Shown: positions 57,274 through 64,000 of the stretch, in pieces
Numbering within the stretch: position 1 is the first letter of the stretch
Layout: each line of letters begins with the position of its first letter
Source: Paraneptunicella aestuarii
GTDB taxonomy: Bacteria; Pseudomonadota; Gammaproteobacteria; Enterobacterales; Alteromonadaceae
Direction: 5' to 3'
Length of the DNA: 64,000 nucleotides
NCBI RefSeq assembly: GCF_019900845.1
Contig: NZ_CP074570.1
Coordinates: 1,364,001-1,428,000, forward strand
Program-made: the position numbers and the translations under genes
Notes under the pieces: model-generated
Databases searched by the model: none
Told to the model about the DNA's origin: nothing
The model's input: the letters and a program-made list of their open reading frames with translations, nothing else

Positions 57274-60200
57274 CTATTCGCTTTCACCAATCAAGTTGTA
57301 TTCGAGTAGCTTTTGCGTCAGCTCTTCAATGCCTTCGGGCTTAAGTAGCGAGTAGTGATCGCATTCCAGATCCACAATAGTGGGTGGTCTGGCTGAGAAC
57401 TCCATGCCTGATTCAAGGAAGGAATAATCATCGCCTTGCGCTTTGAAAATGGTAATAGGCGCTTTCAACTGACGTTCCTGTAGCTCCCGGAATGTGTACT
57501 CAAACTCGTAAGTCTGGCGCACAATATTGGTGATACGGCTCACCAGATCGGAATCCAGATGCTTGAAGCGCTTGCAAATGAAATTGATAAAATCATCTTC
57601 TTTGTAAACTTCTTCCAGGCAGGCTTCCAGAATCGGCCCTTTTATGGTTTGAGCAAACACCGAGAACAAAATGGTGACAAATGCCTTGTTAGTGAACGCG
57701 GGTATCTTCGACGACATACCTTCCAGTTCGGCATGTAGCTTGGGCGAACCGGGGGCGATCAGGAACAGGCTTTCGATTTGTTCACCGGCTTGTTCCATCT
57801 GATAAGCCGTTTCAAATGCAACACGGGCTCCAAATGAATAGCCCCACAAGGTGTAAGGCCCTGAGCCTTGTTTTTCCTTGATGGCTTTGATGTCTTGCGC
57901 GGCCATTTCACTAATGGTGGCGTAAGGTTCTTCGCCGGCATTAATACCAAAAGCCTGAATGCCATAGAACGGGCGGTACATTTCCACTTCTGCTGCCAAA
58001 AAGCGCAGGTTCATTGGGTAACCACCCAAGCCAGGCCAGGCAAAAACCGGGTTCTTTTCAACCGGTGATAAGCGCAACAAACGAGAGGCTTTTTCGCTGG
58101 TTTTACCTTCCAGACGTTGTGCCAGTTTTTCAATGGTTGGTGCTTCAAACAATATCTGCATCGGCAGAGTGACATTGAACGCTGCGTTGATTTTGTTGAT
58201 CAGCGACACCGCAATTAACGAGTTACCGCCAGATTCAAAGAAGTCATCGTTAGTGGATACGCTTTCCCATTTCATAGCGGTTTTCCAGATATCAGCGATG
58301 CGTTTTTCGACATCATTTCTGGGCGATACGAAAGGGCGATCGTTTTTGGTGCTGGTGACTTCTGGCGATTCTGCCAATGCCTTGTAATCAATCTTGCCGT
58401 TTGGCGTAAGCGGTAAACGGTTCATGATCAGCACCTTGTTTGGCACCATGTAATTGGGCAACTGTTCATGCAAATCATCTTTAATGATTTCTGTTGGCCC
58501 TTTCATATGAATTGAGTCTTCTTTCATACCCAGGCTGGTGCGCTGATCATTGGTAATTCTGCCACCGATACAGAAATAAAACTGGCGCATGTCCATGTCG
58601 TGTTCAGCCAGAATGCTGCGCATACGAACAGCCGAAGGCAGATCGTTGCCTGTTTTAGAGCTGTATCCTGACGACATCGTACCGATATTGATATGGTTAG
58701 CCTGGATGTAATGCAGTTGGCGACCCAGAGAAATAAAGTCTTTCCATTCCTCGTCTTCGCGGCTCACTATGGAAATACCGAAGCTGGCTCTTTCGTAAAC
58801 CTGTTGGTTAATGGCAATGACATGCTTTTTCAAAATAAGCTCGTCGCCAAGAGGGAGCAATTTGCCGTCTTTCCAGTGGTATTGACCACCTGGCAGGTTC
58901 TCAATTTTGCCCGGATGGGATTGCACAAACAGGTCAACCTTAACCGGAAGTGCCTTGCGGCTTTGCTCACGTAGAGCAAAGCTGCCAAGGTAATAGTCTT
59001 CGTAAGCGACTTTCAGATATTGTTTTACGTTCTCATCAAAACTACCGTCGTCGATTTCGAGACCATATTTCGGCAATAGTTCGTCAAACAAGCCCAGCAT
59101 GTGGCCTGTTTCCATTTCCAATACTTCAATGATGTTATTTTTATAAACGGGTTCGATGGCACTCTTCTTACCAATAAAGTGAATCTGCAATCGAGTAATG
59201 CCCTTGGATTTGCCAGGATGAATTAACATCAACTGGTGCTCTACCGGGTGGTAATAGTAAATACCCGCTTCGAAGCCGAACATATTGTCGAGTTCTACAT
59301 ACATCTGCGTGGCGTATAGGGCACCGGGTGAGGCGTATGCATATTTGGGCAACAAACGCTCGCTACTGGTGAATTGACCGAACATGCGCATCAATTCGCC
59401 AAACTCTTCCAGCGTCAGGCTGGCAAGTGGGCGAGAGTGATTGGTATAAGGATTAAAATTCAGGACATCAATAATATCTTGCCTGGTCACATCCCCCCCA
59501 TCGTAGAAACGATAGGATTTGCGTCCAAAGGATTTCAGAATTTGAGCATCGCTGGGTTGCTTGTTAGGTAAAGAGATCGCTTTTAGCGACTCCAGTTCCG
59601 ACTCACTTCTCAAACCCGGGTTCGATAGCTGAGCTTTTACCTGAAGCTTGCTGGATTTCGATTGATGGTGAGAGCCATGATTGCCCTGATCCATCAATGC
59701 CGCTTCTTTCGGGTTTAGTTCAATACAAGCTATGAGGTTTTGAAAGCCTGTACGTGAGTCTTCCTTGATGAGCATGGCGGCGTGTTTTACCCAATCGTGA
59801 TCTTCAATGGCCAGACGAATTTCATCCAGCTCAACACGGAAGCCGCGCAATTTCACCTGGTTATCAACGCGTCCGGCAAAGTGATAGTTGCCGTAACCGT
59901 CTACGTAGGTTAAATCGCCGGTTTTATAAAGTTTCGGGCTACCATCCTGCTCTTGAAATGGATTATCAATGAAGCGTTCCGCAGTGAGATCGTCCCGGTG
60001 CAAGTAACCACGTGCAAGCTGCACACCGCCGATATAGAGCTCACCAATTTTGCCTTCAGTAACCGGGTTTAGGTCTGTATCCAGAATGTAGTATTGGGTG
60101 TCTCCAACAGGTTTACCAATTGATATCGCGGTAGGGCCTTTGCCGACAGTGTCAGGGTCAACCACGAATGTGGATGAATTGATGGTACATTCAGTCGGCC

Positions 60201-61176
60201 CATACAGGTTAATGAGCTGACAACCGGGAAGGGTTTCAAACAATAAGGATGACAAATGCTTGGTGAGTGTTTCGCCGCCGCTGAATACCTGGTTCAAACT
60301 GGTGCAATCGTGGATCCCCATGGTATCGAGCATGGCTTGAATTAATGTCGGAACGCCTTGGAAGGTCGTAACATTATTGCGAATAATGGTTTCAACCAGG
60401 GCTTCCGGATCTCGATAATCACCGGGCTTGCTGACCGTTGTTGTACCACCGAATACCGGCGACAGGATTTCCCATTGCGCGGCATCAAAACTCATTGGGG
60501 TTTTTTGTAGCACGTTGGTTTTTTCATTAAAACCAAACTCTTGTTGCATCCAGCAAAGTTGGCTGACAATGCTGTGATGTTCGATCATAACCCCTTTGGG
60601 TTTGCCTGTACTGCCAGAGGTGTAGATGACGTAGGCCAAATGATGCGGTTGAGCAATGCTTTCAACATCAATTTGGGGTTTCTTGGAAACCGCTGCGTTA
60701 AAGGAGGCAATGTCGTCCGGAGTGATGATTTTAATGCCTTCAGGAGCCAGCTTTTCAACCACTGGAGCTTGATGGTTTTCACAGAAAATAATGCTAACGC
60801 GAGAGTTTTCCAGCATGTAGCGTAAACGCTCTTCTGGGTACTCGGGTGAAAGCGGTAAATAGGCCGCGCCCGCCGTAAGAATACCCCAGGCACCGATCAT
60901 CAGTGTCATGGATGGGTCGGCAAATAATCCGACACAGTCGTCATTTTGACTTCCCAGATGGCGCAAGTATTGCGCTAACAGGATGCTTTGATCGGCAAGT
61001 TGCTGAAACGTGATCGCTTGATGATCAAACACAACAGCTGTTTTATCAGGGGTTTCTTTAACTCGTTGCCACAACAGGGCAGGCAATCCCGCAATTTGAA
61101 TGACAGGTTCTGCTTGCTGCGCAGGGTCGTTTTCGAAGCCCATAACAGGGGCACTAGTATTCACGTTAATCACCAT
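57274..61176 (-). CDS. indC: Indigoidine synthetase-type NRPS (A-Ox-A-PCP-TE)
   Basis: 1300 residues, close to BpsA/IndC. Adenylation domain with A3 YTSGSTGKPKG (185-195), A5 LYGPTEC (324-330), A7 YKTGDLTY (417-424) and A8 FAGRVDNQVKLRGFRVE (433-449). An FMN-dependent oxidase domain (about 540-890) is inserted here; A10 LTPNGKIDYKAL with catalytic Lys928 comes after it. Carrier domain with Ser986 (ESGGNSL); thioesterase with GYSFG (Ser1114) and His1274 (ECDHYS). This unusual order is diagnostic: two L-glutamines are activated, oxidised and cyclised to the blue pigment indigoidine. No condensation domain is present. Needs a phosphopantetheinyl transferase, not found here. Heads the minus-strand set with indA and the pump. 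Confidence 0.92.
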   Translation of the reverse strand: MVINVNTSAPVMGFENDPAQQAEPVIQIAGLPALLWQRVKETPDKTAVVFDHQAITFQQLADQSILLAQYLRHLGSQNDDCVGLFADPSMTLMIGAWGILTAGAAYLPLSPEYPEERLRYMLENSRVSIIFCENHQAPVVEKLAPEGIKIITPDDIASFNAAVSKKPQIDVESIAQPHHLAYVIYTSGSTGKPKGVMIEHHSIVSQLCWMQQEFGFNEKTNVLQKTPMSFDAAQWEILSPVFGGTTTVSKPGDYRDPEALVETIIRNNVTTFQGVPTLIQAMLDTMGIHDCTSLNQVFSGGETLTKHLSSLLFETLPGCQLINLYGPTECTINSSTFVVDPDTVGKGPTAISIGKPVGDTQYYILDTDLNPVTEGKIGELYIGGVQLARGYLHRDDLTAERFIDNPFQEQDGSPKLYKTGDLTYVDGYGNYHFAGRVDNQVKLRGFRVELDEIRLAIEDHDWVKHAAMLIKEDSRTGFQNLIACIELNPKEAALMDQGNHGSHHQSKSSKLQVKAQLSNPGLRSESELESLKAISLPNKQPSDAQILKSFGRKSYRFYDGGDVTRQDIIDVLNFNPYTNHSRPLASLTLEEFGELMRMFGQFTSSERLLPKYAYASPGALYATQMYVELDNMFGFEAGIYYYHPVEHQLMLIHPGKSKGITRLQIHFIGKKSAIEPVYKNNIIEVLEMETGHMLGLFDELLPKYGLEIDDGSFDENVKQYLKVAYEDYYLGSFALREQSRKALPVKVDLFVQSHPGKIENLPGGQYHWKDGKLLPLGDELILKKHVIAINQQVYERASFGISIVSREDEEWKDFISLGRQLHYIQANHINIGTMSSGYSSKTGNDLPSAVRMRSILAEHDMDMRQFYFCIGGRITNDQRTSLGMKEDSIHMKGPTEIIKDDLHEQLPNYMVPNKVLIMNRLPLTPNGKIDYKALAESPEVTSTKNDRPFVSPRNDVEKRIADIWKTAMKWESVSTNDDFFESGGNSLIAVSLINKINAAFNVTLPMQILFEAPTIEKLAQRLEGKTSEKASRLLRLSPVEKNPVFAWPGLGGYPMNLRFLAAEVEMYRPFYGIQAFGINAGEEPYATISEMAAQDIKAIKEKQGSGPYTLWGYSFGARVAFETAYQMEQAGEQIESLFLIAPGSPKLHAELEGMSSKIPAFTNKAFVTILFSVFAQTIKGPILEACLEEVYKEDDFINFICKRFKHLDSDLVSRITNIVRQTYEFEYTFRELQERQLKAPITIFKAQGDDYSFLESGMEFSARPPTIVDLECDHYSLLKPEGIEELTQKLLEYNLIGESE

Positions 61177-61206
61177 GTTTCTCAGTACTTATCTGTGTTG
61201 ATTCTT

Positions 61207-61229
61207 GAATGCCATCGTGTGCGGCATTC
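61207..61229. promoter_or_regulatory. Inverted repeat in the indC leader
   Basis: GAATGCC (61207-61213) and GGCATTC (61223-61229) with a 9-base spacer, 31-53 bases upstream of the indC start, in the divergent region shared with the MarR gene. Candidate operator or leader hairpin. Confidence 0.4.
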
Positions 61230-61377
61230 TGCTCCCTGAGAGCGAGCGCGTAGGCTGACTCTCGAACAAGTTCCAAATTCCTCAGTGACTTAGAACAGCG
61301 ACAGTAATACTTCTAAACATCGTCTTAACATAAAAAATATCCAAACAAACAATCTTTATGTGAAGATAAGTGGCGCA

Positions 61378-61386
61378 TGTTACACT
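61378..61386 (+). promoter_or_regulatory. Extended -10 of the MarR-family gene
   Basis: TGTTACACT (TG-n-TACACT) at 61378-61386; weak -35 upstream. Predicted start about 61393 lies before ATG 61447 and inside the longer frame, supporting the later start codon. Confidence 0.4.
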
Positions 61387-61446
61387 AAGCCAAGTCACTG
61401 TCAACGCTCTTTACCGCTACATAAGCCGGTGTTAGTATCCCCGCCC

Positions 61447-61935
61447 ATGAATAAAGATCACGTAGACATCGTATTAGCGCAGTGGCGTAAAGAAAGACCT
61501 GACATCAACCCGTCACCAATGGGGATTTCGGGTAGGCTTATTCGTGCGCAAAACTTCTTTTCTGGCGAAATGCAGAAAGTATTCTCCCGTTTTGGTTTAA
61601 ACCCTGGAGAATTCGATGTTCTCGCTACGTTGCTACGTTCAGGTCAGCCATACACACTGACACCTAATCAACTACTAAAAGCTTTGATGCTCTCTTCGGG
61701 TGCGATGACTAACCGTATCGATCGCTTGGAGGTTAAGGATTTGGTTGAACGTTTAGCCGATCCCAATGACCGACGTGGTGTTCGAGTCGCCTTAACCACC
61801 AAGGGTTACAAGCTGATTAGCGAAGTCATTACTCATCATGTTGAGAAATGTCGCCAAATGGCTTCCCCCTTGACCGATACAGAGCAAGAAACACTTGCTG
61901 AGTTACTTAAAAAGCTACTCAATCAATTCGAGTAA
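61447..61935 (+). CDS. MarR-family regulator, PecS-like
   Basis: 162 residues from ATG 61447. N-terminal VDIVLAQWRKERPDINPSPM and GRLIRAQNFFS, then the winged helix (LNPGEFDVLATLLRSGQPYT, LLKALMLSSGAMTNRIDRLE, DPNDRRGVRVALTTKGYKLI). The N-terminal helix and GRLxR pattern are shared with PecS, the urate-responsive repressor of indigoidine and virulence genes in Dickeya. Divergent from indC across 270 bases, which is where such a repressor would act. No clear Shine-Dalgarno; the longer frame from 61360 is rejected because it contains the promoter. Ligand and operators are inference. Confidence 0.82.
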   Translation: MNKDHVDIVLAQWRKERPDINPSPMGISGRLIRAQNFFSGEMQKVFSRFGLNPGEFDVLATLLRSGQPYTLTPNQLLKALMLSSGAMTNRIDRLEVKDLVERLADPNDRRGVRVALTTKGYKLISEVITHHVEKCRQMASPLTDTEQETLAELLKKLLNQFE

Positions 61936-61979
61936 GCTTCTTCACACCCATTCCATTTCATATTTACTGATAAAGTTAA

Positions 61980-62012
61980 CGGTCGAATAGCGCATCAAGC
62001 ACTATCCGACCG
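61980..62012. terminator. Hairpin between convergent MarR and reductase genes
   Basis: CGGTCGAATAG (61980-61990) pairs with CTATCCGACCG (62002-62012) with one mismatch. The flanks are only weakly T-rich on the minus strand (TTAACTTTAT). Plausible bidirectional terminator. Confidence 0.5.
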
Positions 62013-62043
62013 CTTCCTGGGCCGCGTTTACCTTTGCACTACG

Positions 62044-63120
62044 CTATTTTCTGCTCAGCGTTGGGTAATCGGTATAACCCTGATGATCACCACCATAGAG
62101 TGTGGCTTCATCCATTGAGTTATAGGGACCACCTTGCTTAATTCGTTCAATTAAATCCGGGTTTGCCAGGAAGAGTGCGCCCAACGCCACTGCGTCAGCC
62201 TCGTTATTTTCCAAAACTGCTTCGGCAATATCCGGTTTAACAAATCCATCATCCGGCGATTTATGTGGATTTAGAATAAAGGTTCCTCGCCATGCATCAC
62301 GCACCGCTAATGATTGCCCGCGATTACCCGCTTCCATAATGTGGACATAAGCCAGATTTGTCGGCAGTTGATCAATCAAGGTGCGATACAAGGTTTTCGC
62401 TTCTGTTTCGACCATGTCGTTGTATGGGTTTTCAGGCGAAATACGGATAGCGGTTTTCTCTGCGCCAATCGCTGCAACAACGGCGTTAACGACTTCCACC
62501 ACGAAACGAACGCGATTTTCAAATGAACCGCCATATTCGTCGCTACGCTTGTTGGTGTTGTCAGCCATAAACTGATGCAATAAGAAGCCGTTACCTGCGT
62601 GTAATTCAACTCCATCAAAGCCTGCGGCAATGGCGTTTTTACAGGCAGAGACAAAGTCCTGCACGGTGTCTTTGATGTCTTCCAGTGTCATTTCGCGTGG
62701 TACTGGATAGTCAGCCAGACCATTTGGCGTAAAGGTTTGACCTTTAGCTGCAATCGCAGATGGTGCGATTGACTGGTGAGCGCTAGGGTAAAGGCTTGGA
62801 TGACCAATACGGCCACTGTGCATGACCTGAGCGAAAATGTGTCCACCTGCGTTATGTACGGCTTCTGTGACCTGTTTCCAGGATTCGGTTTGCTCTGCTG
62901 TGTGCAAACCTGGGGTATTCATGAAGCCCTGACCGACAACACTAGGTTGAATGCCTTCAGATATAATCAGACCCGCACTGGCGCGTTGAGCATAATACTC
63001 GGCCATTAATGCCGTGGCGCAGCCTTCTGTGGTTGCACGGTTACGAGTCATTGGAGCCATAACCAGCTTGTTTGACAACTGAATGTTGCCAAGTTTTAGT
63101 GGCTCGAAAATCTTCTTCAT
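62044..63120 (-). CDS. Old yellow enzyme-family alkene reductase
   Basis: 358 residues, FMN-dependent TIM barrel like NemA. FEPLKLGNIQLSNKLVMAPM and TRNRATTEGCAT at the start, QVMHSGRIGHPS near 98, the active-site HAGNGFLLHQFM (His and Asn about 175-180) and DEYGGSFENRVRF are all typical. It reduces activated C=C bonds or nitro groups with NAD(P)H. Its start overlaps the transporter stop (ATGA), so the two form an operon convergent with the MarR gene. A role in indigoidine chemistry (reduction to the colourless leuco form) is only a speculation; detoxification is equally likely. Confidence 0.93.
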   Translation of the reverse strand: MKKIFEPLKLGNIQLSNKLVMAPMTRNRATTEGCATALMAEYYAQRASAGLIISEGIQPSVVGQGFMNTPGLHTAEQTESWKQVTEAVHNAGGHIFAQVMHSGRIGHPSLYPSAHQSIAPSAIAAKGQTFTPNGLADYPVPREMTLEDIKDTVQDFVSACKNAIAAGFDGVELHAGNGFLLHQFMADNTNKRSDEYGGSFENRVRFVVEVVNAVVAAIGAEKTAIRISPENPYNDMVETEAKTLYRTLIDQLPTNLAYVHIMEAGNRGQSLAVRDAWRGTFILNPHKSPDDGFVKPDIAEAVLENNEADAVALGALFLANPDLIERIKQGGPYNSMDEATLYGGDHQGYTDYPTLSRK

Positions 63121-64000
63121 CTTGTGTTTCCTTTTAATGGAGTCAATTGAGGACTTTGAGGTGTTGCTTTAGCGGCTCTGGGCTGAGCCAGAAAAATCGC
63201 AGCAAGAATGGCAACCGCGCCAACCAGCTGCATCCCGGTCAGGCTTTGATTCAGGATCAGGTAACCCAAAATCGTGGCTGACAACGGACTGGAAAATGAG
63301 ATAAGCGACACGCTGACGGCTGGAATACGCTCAACGCCTCTGAACCAGATCACATAGGCAAACAACGAGCCCACCAAACACAGGAAAGTAAAACCGATGA
63401 TGTTGTTGCTGGTGATGGTTTCCGGTAAGCCTTCTGTCATTAGGGCGATAGGTAATAACACCGCGCCACCCACAGTCAGTTGCCATCCGGTAAAGGTCAG
63501 CAGATTAACACCCTGAGGGCGTCCCCAGCGTTTGGTCATAACAATACCGGATGCCATACAGGAAGCGCCTGCAAGCCCAGCGAAAACACCAATGGCATCA
63601 AGTTGCGCGCTGGGTTTTAACACCAGTAAGGCAACGCCGATAGCGCCGACAAAACAGGCAATAACTTGGTATTGGGTGACTTTTTCTTTGAGCAGGAATG
63701 AACCCAGTAACATAACAATAAGAGGCTGACTCGACATAATGAGCGCAGCGACGCCGCCAGGAAGATGATAGGCGGCAAGGAAAACGAAATAGAAGAATGC
63801 TCCGATGTTCAATACACCGAGCACAAAGGCTTTCCACCACCAGGCTCCCTGTGGTAGACGTTGGCCGATAAGCATAAGAATAATCCCGGCTGGCAAAGCG
63901 CGCACAACCGACGCGAGCACAGGTGAGTCGGGGGGCAGCAATTCGGTTGTCACCAAATAGGTGCTTCCCCAAATTGCTGGTGCAAGCGCTGCCAGTAAAT
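63117..64000 (-). CDS. EamA/DMT-family transporter, PecM-like (5' end beyond window)
   Basis: The frame stays open to the right edge (LLAALAPAIWGSTYLVTTELL before the first internal start), so the true start lies beyond 64000; at least 293 residues are present. About nine to ten membrane helices and two EamA halves are visible, with APAIWGSTY, VRALPAGIILM, PGGVAALIMSSQPL and LISFSSPLSATILGYLIL. PecM of Dickeya, the inner-membrane indigoidine pump paired with PecS, belongs to this family. Four-base overlap with the reductase gene. The PecM role is inferred from context; many EamA proteins export other metabolites. Confidence 0.85.
   Translation of the reverse strand, partial: LLAALAPAIWGSTYLVTTELLPPDSPVLASVVRALPAGIILMLIGQRLPQGAWWWKAFVLGVLNIGAFFYFVFLAAYHLPGGVAALIMSSQPLIVMLLGSFLLKEKVTQYQVIACFVGAIGVALLVLKPSAQLDAIGVFAGLAGASCMASGIVMTKRWGRPQGVNLLTFTGWQLTVGGAVLLPIALMTEGLPETITSNNIIGFTFLCLVGSLFAYVIWFRGVERIPAVSVSLISFSSPLSATILGYLILNQSLTGMQLVGAVAILAAIFLAQPRAAKATPQSPQLTPLKGNTR

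Noticed and set aside
61360..61446. In-frame extension of the MarR regulator
   Set aside because: It holds the likely -10 and does not resemble MarR N-termini.
1..64000. CRISPR array, insertion sequence or rRNA operon
   Set aside because: No regularly spaced direct repeats, transposase genes or rRNA sequence were seen.

Overview
The window looks like chromosomal DNA of a marine-type gammaproteobacterium, probably of the Alteromonadales, with moderate GC by eye. The evidence is near-E. coli gene content and order over a long core stretch (ssrA-smpB-ratA-ratB-bamE-recN-nadK-grpE-dnaK-dnaJ-dapB-carA-carB-greA-yhbY-rlmE-ftsH-folP-glmM-tpiA-secG-tRNA-Leu), a tmRNA tag identical to that of E. coli, and close FtsH, DnaK and Pnp matches. 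The species call is inference.

1-12.3 kb (minus strand): a surface/signalling cassette. In transcription order it holds a TPR plus beta-barrel outer-membrane protein, a FecR-domain protein with a very acidic linker, a 2346-residue exported protein (nine cadherin-like repeats followed by delta-60 propeller repeats), a metallo-beta-lactamase-fold hydrolase and a CHASE2 sensor that runs off the left edge.

12.4-39.2 kb: housekeeping core. proS, a small unknown gene and a Fic protein come first, followed by the conserved block listed above. Regulation is readable in the DNA: three sigma-32 heat-shock promoters (grpE, dnaK, rlmE-ftsH), two LexA-like boxes before recN, an intrinsic-terminator hairpin in the carA leader, and a perfect 12-bp inverted repeat holding a promoter-like -35 upstream of tpiA.

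39.2-45.7 kb: accessory DNA lies between tRNA-Leu and pnp, where relatives usually carry rimP-nusA-infB-rbfA-truB-rpsO. It holds a DUF1353-like gene, two small unknowns, a membrane Ser/Thr kinase with TPRs overlapping an FHA/winged-helix regulator gene, a small charged protein and a YjbR-like protein. None of the expected translation genes is present.

45.8-51 kb: pnp with its own promoter and terminator, a DUF1244 protein, nlpI and a membrane-anchored repeat protein with a zinc-peptidase motif. A RelB/CopG-ParE-type toxin-antitoxin pair follows, behind a 35-bp near-perfect palindrome.

51.8-64 kb: a predicted indigoidine (blue pigment) locus. A 1300-residue single-module NRPS with the A-Ox-A-PCP-TE order of indigoidine synthetase (IndC/BpsA) is followed by an IndA/PsuG-type glycosidase and an RND membrane-fusion/pump pair, all on the minus strand. 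A divergent PecS-like MarR regulator faces the NRPS. A convergent pair, an old-yellow-enzyme reductase and an EamA-family transporter (PecM-like, cut by the right edge), closes the window. Together they suggest pigment synthesis, control and export in one place. No phosphopantetheinyl transferase and no outer-membrane channel gene is seen here, so those must be elsewhere.
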